Positions 1 through 8,554 of a stretch of 64,000 nucleotides of DNA are shown in pieces. Origin of the DNA: Paludibacteraceae bacterium (GTDB taxonomy: Bacteria > Bacteroidota > Bacteroidia > Bacteroidales > Paludibacteraceae); contig JAILLP010000013.1 of NCBI GenBank assembly GCA_024693065.1, positions 1 to 64,000 on the forward strand, written 5' to 3'. Positions within the stretch are counted from its first letter, which is position 1. Each line of letters begins with the position of its first letter. The notes beneath the pieces were generated by a model that saw nothing but the letters and a program-made list of their open reading frames with translations, made no database searches and had not been told where the DNA came from. The position numbers were made by a program, and so were the translations under genes.

Positions 1-1534
1 GGGGTGATCATAATACAGGCACGGGTGTTAACCCGTGTGTGCACAGCGTAGATACGGTCCAGAACCCCGAAGGGGTGGCACGTTTTGGGTATTTACGATT
101 TGTGTGGGAACATTCATGGATGCGTATCCCCCGATAACGCCCATATTGTTTCCACCCCTTCGGGGTTCCCATCACACACACCGTTCGCCCAACAGGGGTT
201 GACACCCCTGCCTGTGATGTTGTCGCCCCTTTGGGGCTTAGGGTATGCGCATTGTATGGGGGATACGCACACCCGTTTGCCCAACAGGGGTTACCCCTTT
301 TTTATGATGTTGCCGCCCCTTTGGGGCTTAGGGCGTGCGCATTGTGTGGGATACGCACACCCGTTGCGGCACATGGGAACCCCGAAGGGGTGATCATAAT
401 ACAGGCACGGGTGTTAACCCGTGTGTGCACAATGCGGACACGGTCCAGAACCCCGAAGGGGTGGCACGTTTTGGGTATTTACGATTTGTGTGGGAACATT
501 CATGGATGCGTATCCCCCGATAACGCCCATATTGTTTCCACCCCTTCGGGGTTCCCATCACACACCCGTCCGCCCAACAGGGGTTGACACCCCTGCCTGT
601 GATGTTGTCGCCCCTATGGGGCTTAGGGTATGCGCATTGTGTGGGGGATACGCACACCCGTTTGCCCAACAGGGGTTACCCCTTATTTATGATGTTGCCG
701 CCCCTTTGGGGCTTGGGGCGTGCGCATTGTGTGGGATATGCACGTCCGTTGCGGCACATGGGAACCCCGAAGGGGTGATCATAATACAGGCACGGGTATT
801 AACCCGTGTGTGCACAATGCGGATACGGTCCAGAACCCCGAAGGGGTGGCACGTTTTGGGTATTTACGATTTGTGTGGGAACATTCATGGATGCGTATCC
901 CCCGATAACGCCCATATTGTTTCCACCCCTTCGGGGTTCCCATCACATACACCATTCGCCTAACAGGGGTTGACACCCCTGCCTGTGATGTTGTCGCCCC
1001 TTTGGGGCTTAGGGCGTGCGCATTGTATGGGGGATACGCACACCCGTGCCCAACAGGGGTTACCCCTTATTTATGATGTGGTCGCCCCTTTGGGGCTTAG
1101 GGCGTGCGCATTGTGTGGGATATGCACGCCCGTTGCGGCACATGGGAACCCCGAAGGGGTGATCATAATACAGGCACGGGTATTAACCCGTGTGTGCACA
1201 ATGCGGACACGGTCCAGAACCCCGAAGGGGTGGCACGTTTTGGGTATTTACGATTTGTGTGGGAACATTCATGGATGCGTATCCCCCGATAACGTCCATA
1301 TTGTTTTCACCCCTTCGGGGTTCCCATCACATACCCATTCGCCTAACAGGGGTTGACACCCCTGCCTGTGATGTTGTCGCCCCTTTGGGGCTTAGGGTAT
1401 GCGCATTGTATGGGGGATACGCACACCCGTTGCAACACACAGGAACCCCGAAGGGGTGATCATAATACAGGCACGGGTGTTAACCCGTGTGTGCACAGCG
1501 TAGATACGGTCCAGAACCCCGAAGGGGTGGCACG
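1..1534. repeat. Tandem array of ~385-bp palindrome-rich units
   Basis: Units beginning with the same GGGGTGATCATAAT stretch start at 1, 387, 772, 1156 and 1453, giving periods of 386, 385, 384 and 297 bp; the last unit is cut off near 1534. Each unit contains several GC-rich inverted repeats (AACCCCGAAGGGGTG, CGCCCCTTTGGGGC, CACGGGTGTTAACCCGTG) and an internal duplication of about 88 bp; the 297-bp unit lacks one copy of it. Open frames run through the array only because of its composition; none looks like a gene. Similar arrays are common between genes in Bacteroidota. The left end is cut by the window edge. Confidence 0.9.
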
Positions 1535-1540
1535 AATCCA

Positions 1541-1843
1541 TGGGCGCCCACACGTTCCCTCTTTGCATCATTTTCCTGACGTCAGCAAAATGATACCATC
1601 AGTGGGAAATCATCCGTTGGAAATCGATTACAAGAATCTATTGGACAATCAAACAGGGTTTTGTTGAATCTGACAGGAGATTATAATCTCAGACATTTGG
1701 CGACAGATGTCCGCCATTATTTCGAAAATTCACCATCGTCACTTGAAGTGCTTATTTTCAAGGGGAACAAGAAAATATCCATAACACGCAACATTGCCGA
1801 AAGTAGCGGATTCCTAAAAATGCTGCTAAAAGCATTCAGATAA
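1541..1843 (+). pseudogene. Unrecognised ORF remnant
   Basis: Directly after the array, non-repetitive sequence encodes a short frame running into the repeat and closing near 1667, then a second frame from a TTG at 1661 to the stop at 1843 (about 60 residues, ending FLKMLLKAFR). Neither has a convincing start, promoter or recognisable domain. Together they look like the tail of a former gene interrupted by the array, perhaps a transposase or other accessory gene, but the family cannot be named. A terminator follows immediately, which fits a real gene end. Confidence 0.35.
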
Positions 1844-1871
1844 AAAGCCACAGCGTTTCTGCTGTGGCTTT
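1844..1871 (+). terminator. Intrinsic terminator, likely bidirectional
   Basis: Eleven-base perfect stem AAAGCCACAGC / GCTGTGGCTTT with a 6-nt loop directly after the stop at 1843. The stem ends in A and T runs, so it could terminate in both directions. Confidence 0.8.
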
Positions 1872-2204
1872 TCTATATTGGGTAGTGACGTATACGGCTT
1901 GCCCACACGGGATTCTGCCCGGATAGCCAGGGCTCTCACCCAGACATTGCAAATATACATTCTTTAAATCTAAAAAACAACTTCCCATCATCTTTTCCCC
2001 ATGAATTTTTCTATCCCCAACAGATTAAAAGGCCATGTAAATAAAAAAGATCTTCCTCCCCACCCCCAAAATCTCTCAAAAAATTTTATCCTTGCATCTG
2101 TCGTGTGTGCCTTCGTTGGCATACATGGCACTATATACTAACAAGGCGTTACTTACGCTTGGGGGTGTACTATTCGAAATTAGCACTTTCAGAATCATCC
2201 TACA
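1872..2204. other. Intergenic stretch, no gene seen
   Basis: AT-rich spacer between the terminator and the promoter of the DUF4365 module. No ORF, tRNA or convincing repeat was seen. A GC-richer patch at 1890-1940 may be a remnant but is not recognisable. Confidence 0.5.
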
Positions 2205-2238
2205 TTGTTTCATCCAGTTAATTATTTGTGTAACTTTG
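2205..2238 (+). promoter_or_regulatory. Bacteroidota-type promoter of the DUF4365 module
   Basis: A -7 element TAACTTTG lies at 2231-2238 with TTG at 2205-2207 (23-bp spacer, slightly long). The inferred start is near 2245, about 40 nt before the ATG at 2288. An ATG at 2250 opens a 19-codon frame that overlaps the real start and is probably incidental. Confidence 0.6.
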
Positions 2239-2287
2239 GAGAATTAAAAATGGACTACGATTCATCCCGAATAAATGTAAAGAAAAT

Positions 2288-2809
2288 ATGCCAAATCCAA
2301 TACAAATAAGACAAGAAGATATGAGTGTAGCATATTTGACAGCTTTATGTGCTGCAAATGGATATACCCTAATGCACGAGGAGCATGATAATGATGGAGT
2401 TGACAAGACAATTAAATGCAAAGACAAACCAGCGGAAAACTGTTTAATGAAGTCTCCTAAACTTGATGTTCAATTAAAATCGTGTTTCTCTAAACATATT
2501 AGGTTTAATTCCAACGGGGATATCTGTTATGATTTAGAATCTAAAAATTACAATGTCCTAGTTGACAATGAACGAATAACTCCCATTATTCTAATTGTTC
2601 TTCATATGCATGATGATGAAAATCTGTGGATTGAGCAAACTCCCGACTATTTAAAAATAACGAAATGTGCGTATTGGATTAGTTTGGTGGGAGAACCATC
2701 GACAAACAATTCCACAACAAAAACTATAACTATACCAGCTTCAAATGTTTTATCTAAGGACACCTTGAGGAATATAATGATTAAAGTCGCAAATAACGAA
2801 AAATTATGA
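2288..2809 (+). CDS. DUF4365-type nuclease-like protein
   Basis: 173 residues. The pattern G37-V-D39 followed by D60-V-Q62-L-K64 matches the GxD...QxK core of DUF4365 proteins, members of the PD-(D/E)xK nuclease superfamily in which Q often replaces the second acid. The strands and helices around it (residues 15-110) fit a small restriction-like fold; no DNA-binding domain is visible. The stop overlaps the next start by 4 nt (ATGA), so the two are translated together. Low GC and the adjacent restriction system suggest a defence function, possibly nucleolytic; this is inferred, not shown. The start at 2288 is supported by the promoter upstream. An active nuclease and a degenerate recognition domain are both possible. 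Confidence 0.7.
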   Translation: MPNPIQIRQEDMSVAYLTALCAANGYTLMHEEHDNDGVDKTIKCKDKPAENCLMKSPKLDVQLKSCFSKHIRFNSNGDICYDLESKNYNVLVDNERITPIILIVLHMHDDENLWIEQTPDYLKITKCAYWISLVGEPSTNNSTTKTITIPASNVLSKDTLRNIMIKVANNEKL

Positions 2810-3933
2810 AAGATTACAAACTTATAATAGACAAGTTGGATGCACAAAATCTATGCCTCTATTTGAAAAATATGAAGTGGCAACAACTTCCCGATTTGTA
2901 TGATGGGAGAATAAAACAATTCCAGTCGGAAAGAGGAGATGATGTTGTTCTTGTCCCTATGTCAAAAAAATTCACAGATTATTATCGAGAAGTAAAAGAA
3001 ACACTTACAGTGATTGCTAATACTGAAAAAAAAACAATAGAAGAATTAACAAACAAACTGTTGAATCCTTCACATGACATATTAAAATGGCGCATTGCCG
3101 ACGAATTAACAAGTAAAGGTTCTATTCCTTTTAATTCGATGGCAGAAAACATTGAACACATTAAAGATTTATTAGCATCAGCAATATTAGACACCACATC
3201 TCCTGCAAAAATTCATTCTCGACTTAACACAAAAGAGGTATCATCTCAACTATCAAAGTATCAATTTGGACAGACAGAAATTGGGAGTTATATTTTGAAT
3301 ATTTTATGTCCATTAGGATATTATCAGTATACAATATTTGACCCAAAACAAGAAGATCTTCCATTAAGCAGGAAAGTAAACATACAGATTTTAAGTGGAA
3401 TATCGAAAATACAGTCATCTATTTCTAGTAAAAGCAGAGAATTGCAAGATATTCTTGACGAAGGTCGAATAAGTGTCAATTTTCTCACAGCTATAGCAAA
3501 AATATATGATGAGAACATTAATTCTCAAGTATTTGTAAAAGCAGATTGGAATATATATGTGCCATTATCTTCTAAATTAATTCCATCACAAACAGAGTTA
3601 AATTCAAAATGCTACGAGCCCTTGATGGATATAATCGAAAAGAACACACCTCAGCAGGAACAAAATGTTGAAAAATTGTATTGTGGTAAGATATCTTCAA
3701 TAAGTGGCGATGCTAATATCGAAAATAGAGACATTATAACAATAAATGTAGCTGTCATTGATGATGATTTAAGAAAGACAAATATTAAAGTTGAATTAAA
3801 TAGTCAAGAATACTCGACGCTTGCAACCGAAGCATTCAAATCTGGCGCCAATGTGATAGTAAAAGGCATTGTGTCGAGAACCTTAAAGTCGACAAAAATA
3901 ACAGGTGCAAGTATTGAGTATTTGGAACACTAA
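2806..3933 (+). CDS. Unknown protein coupled to the DUF4365 gene
   Basis: 375 residues, no family recognised. The first ~270 residues are mostly helical, with a long polar helical stretch around 205-245. The last ~80 residues (from about 292) alternate strands and turns and read like a small beta-barrel or OB-like domain, a guess from pattern only. No nuclease, ATPase or transmembrane motif is visible. The ATG at 2806 overlaps the DUF4365 stop, a layout typical of proteins acting as a complex. It may bind nucleic acid or sense the trigger for its partner. Codon use is AT-rich like its neighbour and unlike the housekeeping genes further right. No clear terminator follows. Confidence 0.6.
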   Translation: MKDYKLIIDKLDAQNLCLYLKNMKWQQLPDLYDGRIKQFQSERGDDVVLVPMSKKFTDYYREVKETLTVIANTEKKTIEELTNKLLNPSHDILKWRIADELTSKGSIPFNSMAENIEHIKDLLASAILDTTSPAKIHSRLNTKEVSSQLSKYQFGQTEIGSYILNILCPLGYYQYTIFDPKQEDLPLSRKVNIQILSGISKIQSSISSKSRELQDILDEGRISVNFLTAIAKIYDENINSQVFVKADWNIYVPLSSKLIPSQTELNSKCYEPLMDIIEKNTPQQEQNVEKLYCGKISSISGDANIENRDIITINVAVIDDDLRKTNIKVELNSQEYSTLATEAFKSGANVIVKGIVSRTLKSTKITGASIEYLEH

Positions 3934-4155
3934 ATTTTACCGAAAACAGTTTCTTCTATATTCGTCGAAAAGACGAAATTCATAAAAAAATCCGATCAAA
4001 AACGTAAAAAAACAAATAACATATCTCCTAATAACACAAAGATAAAGCTTGTTATTGCAGAATATTTGGCGGCAGAGGTATCTATTACGAGATAGTTGCA
4101 TATAATACTCATTAAATAAACTCATGCAGCATTGACTGTATTCCTATTGTTTTCA

Positions 4156-4192
4156 ATTTGCAAACAAAAATGCATACATTTGCAAACAAAAA
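4156..4192 (+). promoter_or_regulatory. Promoter with two TTTGCAAA boxes, possible operator
   Basis: A 15-nt direct repeat, ATTTGCAAACAAAAA, occurs at 4156-4170 and 4178-4192, a 22-bp period. Each copy holds the palindrome TTTGCAAA (4157-4164, 4179-4186), and the second overlaps a -7 element TACATTTG at 4175-4182. A 22-bp period places both boxes on the same helix face, as for a dimeric repressor. If this promoter is used, transcription starts near 4189, so translation should begin at the ATG at 4230. Confidence 0.5.
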
Positions 4193-4229
4193 AAATTGCA
4201 TAATCTACAAAGATGAAAATTCAAGTCCG

Positions 4230-5411
4230 ATGATAGATCATAGATATATAACAACAAACGATGATTCTGCAATTATCACGCATTATCTTCAAAACAAAAA
4301 CAGCAAATACGGCATCCCATTTGAAAAGGACGCTTTGCGGTTACTGAATGAGAAAGAAACAACTGAAGATGAATGTGTTGTGGCTGAACCAATAGCTTCT
4401 TATGGATTATTCCCAGACTCGTTTTCAGTTCCTTTTCCCGCACCAGAGAATCCTAAATTCACATTTATAGACCTGTTTGCTGGGATTGGAGGATTCAGAA
4501 TTGCCATGCAAAACCTTGGTGGAAAGTGTGTATATTCATCAGAATGGGATGCTCAGGCACAGAAAACATATTTGGCTAATTACGGAGAAGTTCCATTTGG
4601 AGATATTACAAAAGAATCAACGAAACAATATATTCCCAATGATTTTGATGTACTATGTGCAGGATTTCCGTGTCAGGCATTTTCTATTGCAGGATATCAA
4701 AAAGGTTTTGAAGACACAAGAGGTACGCTGTTTTTCGATGTAGCAGAGATAGTTAAGAGGAAACAACCCAAAGCTGTTTTCCTCGAAAATGTAAAAAATT
4801 TATACACCCATGATAGCGGGAAGACGTTTTCAACAATAAAAAATACTCTCGAAGAATTAGGATATGTTGTATTTCACAAGGTGATGAATGCCATGGAATA
4901 TGCAAATGTGCCCCAGAACAGAGAACGTATCTTTATTGTTTGTTTTAACAAAGAAAAAGTCACCAACTATAGTAAATTTGTATTTCCTGAAAAAGAAACA
5001 TTGAAAAGAAACATCCATGATTGCATAGATTATAGCAACATGGAGAAGAAGCTTTTTTATGGAGAGAGCATGGGACACATCGCAGATTTACGTGCAGGAG
5101 TTGTTTCCAAAGATACAATATATCAATGGAGACGACAATATGTTCGAGAAAACAAAAGCAAGGTTTGTCCCACATTAACTGCCAACATGGGAACAGGAGG
5201 TCATAATGTGCCAATAATACTGACAGACAATGGGATACGCAAATTATCACCGAGGGAGTGTTTGAACTTCCAGGGGTATCCACAAGAGTTCATATTTCCC
5301 ACAACTATTGCAGATTCAGCCAAATACAAGCAGGCTGGAAATTCAGTAGTTGTACCACTTATCCAAAAAGTATGCAAACAAATAACATCAATAATCTTGA
5401 AGAGTTCCTAA
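4230..5411 (+). CDS. DNA (cytosine-5-) methyltransferase, type II modification enzyme
   Basis: 393 residues from the ATG at 4230; in-frame starts at 4170 (ATG) and 4158 (TTG) would lie upstream of or across the inferred promoter. Canonical C5-methylase motifs appear in order: I FIDLFAGIGG (about 79-88, SAM binding), IV GFPCQAFS with the catalytic Cys148, VI ENV (about 186), VIII QNRERIFIV (about 229), then a short target-recognition region, IX around RKLSPRECLNFQGYP and X QAGNSVVVP near the C-terminus. It transfers methyl groups to cytosine in an unknown DNA site and protects it from the overlapping endonuclease. The ~78-residue N-terminal extension has no recognised domain. The 3' end overlaps the next gene by 40 nt. 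Confidence 0.93.
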   Translation: MIDHRYITTNDDSAIITHYLQNKNSKYGIPFEKDALRLLNEKETTEDECVVAEPIASYGLFPDSFSVPFPAPENPKFTFIDLFAGIGGFRIAMQNLGGKCVYSSEWDAQAQKTYLANYGEVPFGDITKESTKQYIPNDFDVLCAGFPCQAFSIAGYQKGFEDTRGTLFFDVAEIVKRKQPKAVFLENVKNLYTHDSGKTFSTIKNTLEELGYVVFHKVMNAMEYANVPQNRERIFIVCFNKEKVTNYSKFVFPEKETLKRNIHDCIDYSNMEKKLFYGESMGHIADLRAGVVSKDTIYQWRRQYVRENKSKVCPTLTANMGTGGHNVPIILTDNGIRKLSPRECLNFQGYPQEFIFPTTIADSAKYKQAGNSVVVPLIQKVCKQITSIILKSS

Positions 5412-6547
5412 ATAGCTGGACTTCATACGAAAAATATTTTGACATGTTGAAGCTAATGGCTCAACTAAGTCGATTGTTTTCTGAAAGTGATATACCATAC
5501 TTGGATTATCGATTAACAGAAAATCTATTTTGTCGTTATTACAAAGCATATAACGATGCACGTTCCTGCACCGCCTACGATGCCAGATTCTCTAATGTCG
5601 GCATAGGAATCAAAACATTCATCTTAAAAAACAATCAATCTGTAGAAAAGATTGCAGAGTTCAACAAACTTAAAAAAACATTAAATGGATTACATGGCAT
5701 CGATCTTGCAAAACAACTCGGTCAATACCGTAACGACAGAATGCGTTTCGCAAATGACCAATATGGTGTAAATGAAACTCAATATCATATTGTTGGCAGA
5801 TCAGATGGTTTGTTGAGAATATTTAACACTCCATACGAAGAGGTGGATCTGGAGCACATTCATTTGATTTCAGATGATGAAACCTCTTGCAAATTCGAAG
5901 ATGAGAAAAATGAATTTTCCTTCAACAAGAGCAAAAGTGTTCTGATGAAACGCTTCTATGTCCCACGAATTTGCAAAGATGTAAAAGTAGATATCATAGA
6001 AGACCCACTTGCTTTGCTCGAATCTTTCTTTATGACAAAGAAAGAAGTAATTAAAGAAGCAAAAGCAAGAACAAAAGGGGTGGATTATGTTATTCTACCA
6101 CTTTATGCTCTCAAAAAAGGCACCAAATATATTCCAGAAAAATCTGGGCTTAACCAATTTAATGCAGGAGGGCGCAAAAGAAATCCCTTGGAAGTTTATG
6201 TGCCAGTACCAATCGCCGTACATAAAAACTACCCTGATTTCTTCCCAGGCAGGGATACTCCTTTTGTAATGGAAATGCCTGACAAATCTATTCTTAGCGC
6301 AAAAATCTGTCAAGATAACGGGAAGGCTCTAATGTCCAACCCAAATAAAGATTTAGGAGAATGGTTATTAAGGAAACTCTTACACAAAAAAGAATTCGAA
6401 TTAGTAACTATTGAAGACTTAGACCGTCTCGGATTTGATAGTATTTGCATAGAGAATCTACATCAAATTACAAATGAAGGAGAACCTCTTTATCGGCTGT
6501 CATTCTCTAATACAGAAATGAATTACGATGATTTTATTGGACAATAA
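5372..6547 (+). CDS. Type II restriction endonuclease with B3-like C-terminal domain
   Basis: 391 residues; the ATG at 5372 lies inside the methylase gene in another frame, giving a 40-nt overlap. The C-terminal ~125 residues (PLEVYVPVP, a DNGKAL patch, then GEWLLRKLL) resemble the B3-like DNA-binding domain of NgoFVII-type enzymes. The N-terminal region does not show an obvious phospholipase-D HxK motif; instead D70 and GIGIK81, with acidic residues upstream, could form a PD-(D/E)xK-like site, which remains uncertain. Its partner cytosine methylase identifies it as the cutting half of the system. Overlap with the modification gene should keep expression coupled, methylase first. The recognition sequence cannot be read from the protein. 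Confidence 0.8.
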   Translation: MQTNNINNLEEFLNSWTSYEKYFDMLKLMAQLSRLFSESDIPYLDYRLTENLFCRYYKAYNDARSCTAYDARFSNVGIGIKTFILKNNQSVEKIAEFNKLKKTLNGLHGIDLAKQLGQYRNDRMRFANDQYGVNETQYHIVGRSDGLLRIFNTPYEEVDLEHIHLISDDETSCKFEDEKNEFSFNKSKSVLMKRFYVPRICKDVKVDIIEDPLALLESFFMTKKEVIKEAKARTKGVDYVILPLYALKKGTKYIPEKSGLNQFNAGGRKRNPLEVYVPVPIAVHKNYPDFFPGRDTPFVMEMPDKSILSAKICQDNGKALMSNPNKDLGEWLLRKLLHKKEFELVTIEDLDRLGFDSICIENLHQITNEGEPLYRLSFSNTEMNYDDFIGQ

Positions 6548-6779
6548 ACTTAGCCTTTGCTATCACAGGCATCTTTGATGTAGGAAAAAACAATTTCGTA
6601 AATCCACCTCAAATTGGCAAACTACATTTGTCCGAAGCAATTAAATAATTTTTAATACCTTCGTCCAAATGCTCCAGCGAAGTAATGATGCACATCCTCT
6701 ATGTGGTCATTTCCATAGAATGCTACATAAATCACCCCCTTCCACCCAACGTTTCCTTCCCCATCTCCCAAAAATTTCG

Positions 6780-6787
6780 TAACTTTG
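6780..6787 (+). promoter_or_regulatory. -7 element upstream of RhuM gene
   Basis: TAACTTTG lies 27 nt before the ATG at 6814; no good -33 TTTG is present. Its position makes 6814 the likely translation start rather than an in-frame upstream ATG at 6685. Confidence 0.5.
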
Positions 6788-6813
6788 GAAAATTAATTTA
6801 CAAGATAATACGT

Positions 6814-7953
6814 ATGAAATCAATCAACATGACCTGTCCTAAATGCCAATCTCATGAGGTACAGTCCGTAGGGAACAAGTACCGTTGCCAAGCCTGTGGC
6901 TGTGAGTGGCAGTTTGCAGAAGATGCACCCGTGCATGAAAAAACGTTGTCCATCCGCAATAGCACGGCTGAGTTCCTGATCTTTCAGGCTCAAAGCCAAG
7001 CCAACGGGGTGGAAGTGCTGTATGCCAATGAGACTATATGGTGTACACAGAAAGCTATGGCGGCTCTCTTTGATGTGGGGATTCCTGCAATCAGTAAGCA
7101 TCTAGCTAATGTGTTTGAAACAGGGGAATTGTCAGAAGAGGCAACTATTTCCAAAATGGAAACAGTTCAAACGGAGGGCAACCGTCAAGTGAAACGTATG
7201 GTTGTCATGTATAAACTCGATGCCATCATTGCAGTTGGCTATCGTGTCAACAGCCTACGTGCCACACAGTTCCGACAATGGGCCACAGCCGTGCTCCACC
7301 AGTTCGCCATCCGTGGCTACGTGCTGGACAAGAAACGCATGGAGAATGGCGCCTTCCTCACAGTGGATTATTTCGAACATCTATTGTCGGAAATCCGTGA
7401 GATACGTCTGAGCGAGCGCCGTCTCTACCAGAAAGTGACCGACCTCTACGCCACTGCTATCGACTACAACAAGGATGCTCCGACCACACGCCAGTTCTTC
7501 GCGAAGGTGCAGAACAAACTACACTACGCCATACATGGACACACCGCCGCCGAACTGATCGTCAGCCGTGCCGATGCCAACAAGGAGCACATGGGTCTAA
7601 CCACATGGGAGAACGCACCCGACGGCAAAATCGTAAAAACAGACGTTTCCATCGCAAAAAACTATCTGAAAAGCGATGAACTGGATAGCCTCGGACGGGT
7701 GGTGAACGCTTTCCTTGAGTTGGCCGAGAACAGAGCGAAACGTCATATCCCGATGACCATGGAGGATTGGGCAAAACACATCGACCGTTTCCTGTCCATG
7801 GATGATTACCAACTATTGCAAGACAATGGCAAAGTAACGGCGGAAGAGGCCAAAACCTTTGCCGAATCAGAGTTCGAGAAGTACCGCATCGTACAGGATC
7901 GCCTGTTCATGTCGGACTTCGACAAGGAACTGGAGAGATTGCTGGGGAAATAA
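6814..7953 (+). CDS. RhuM family protein with N-terminal zinc ribbon
   Basis: 379 residues. Residues 1-32 carry CPKC (8-11) and CQACGC (25-30), a compact zinc ribbon of the kind that binds nucleic acid or protein. The rest matches the RhuM family: an N-terminal helical KilA-N/Bro-like portion around residues 50-170, then a C-terminal part with ERRLYQKVTDLYATAIDY and the closing DFDKELERLL. RhuM was named from a Salmonella pathogenicity island; its molecular role is unsettled and members are frequent in mobile DNA of Bacteroidota. The N-terminal ribbon is an addition to the usual ~330-residue core. GC is higher than in the restriction island to the left. A second, broken RhuM copy follows. Confidence 0.85.
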   Translation: MKSINMTCPKCQSHEVQSVGNKYRCQACGCEWQFAEDAPVHEKTLSIRNSTAEFLIFQAQSQANGVEVLYANETIWCTQKAMAALFDVGIPAISKHLANVFETGELSEEATISKMETVQTEGNRQVKRMVVMYKLDAIIAVGYRVNSLRATQFRQWATAVLHQFAIRGYVLDKKRMENGAFLTVDYFEHLLSEIREIRLSERRLYQKVTDLYATAIDYNKDAPTTRQFFAKVQNKLHYAIHGHTAAELIVSRADANKEHMGLTTWENAPDGKIVKTDVSIAKNYLKSDELDSLGRVVNAFLELAENRAKRHIPMTMEDWAKHIDRFLSMDDYQLLQDNGKVTAEEAKTFAESEFEKYRIVQDRLFMSDFDKELERLLGK

Positions 7954-8003
7954 TCTAAATTTCGCATCATCGGTTGCATAAATTCAAACTATCAGAAAAG
8001 ACA

Positions 8004-8527
8004 ATGGACAAAACAAATAAACTAATACTCTACAAAGACGATGAAGGTCGCATAAGCGTCAACGTGCGCTTCGCCGACGAGGATGTGTGGCTGACAAGAG
8101 ACAATCTTGCAGATATATACGCTACCACGCCACAGAATATAAGTCTTCATATCGGCAATATATACCAAGACAAAGAACTTACAGAAGAGGCAACTCGAAA
8201 GAAATTCTTTCTAGTTCGTCAAGAGGGCAAACGTCAGGTCCAAAGAGAGATCGACCACTACAATCTCGATATGATCATCGCCCTTGGCTACCGCGTGCAA
8301 TCACCTGTGGCGGTGCGGTTCCGTCGGTGGGCGACACAACAGTTGCACGAGTATATCCAAAAAGAAAACATTCTGGAAGGCAACGGAACATTTTCGCACC
8401 AGGATGCGATCGAAAGGCGGAACGTGAGTTTGAAATATACCGAGAGAGAGAAATGCGGATGCTGGAAAGCGACTTCGACAAGGCGATCAAAATGCTTAAG
8501 GAGAACCCGACAAACAACGATGATTGA
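8004..8527 (+). pseudogene. Decayed RhuM gene
   Basis: From the ATG at 8004 the frame encodes a RhuM N-terminus (VWLTRDNLADIYATTPQNIS, then the ALGYRV signature). Near 8410 the similarity jumps to another frame that encodes the typical RhuM C-terminus (EREMRMLESDFDKAIKML) and stops at 8527. The middle of the family, roughly 100 or more residues including the conserved ERRFYQK region, is missing. This is an internal deletion that also shifts the frame. It may be a remnant of duplication with the intact gene at 6814 or a separate acquisition. Confidence 0.75.
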
Positions 8528-8554
8528 TAGATTTGAATAGTGATAGAAGAGACA

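Noticed and set aside
85-1459. Several ORFs of 60-180 residues across the 385-bp array
   Set aside because: They repeat with the DNA units, appear in all frames and on both strands, and encode no recognisable protein.
1-1534. CRISPR-like appearance of the regular array
   Set aside because: Units are ~385 bp with near-identical internal sequence, no unique spacers, and no cas genes in the window.
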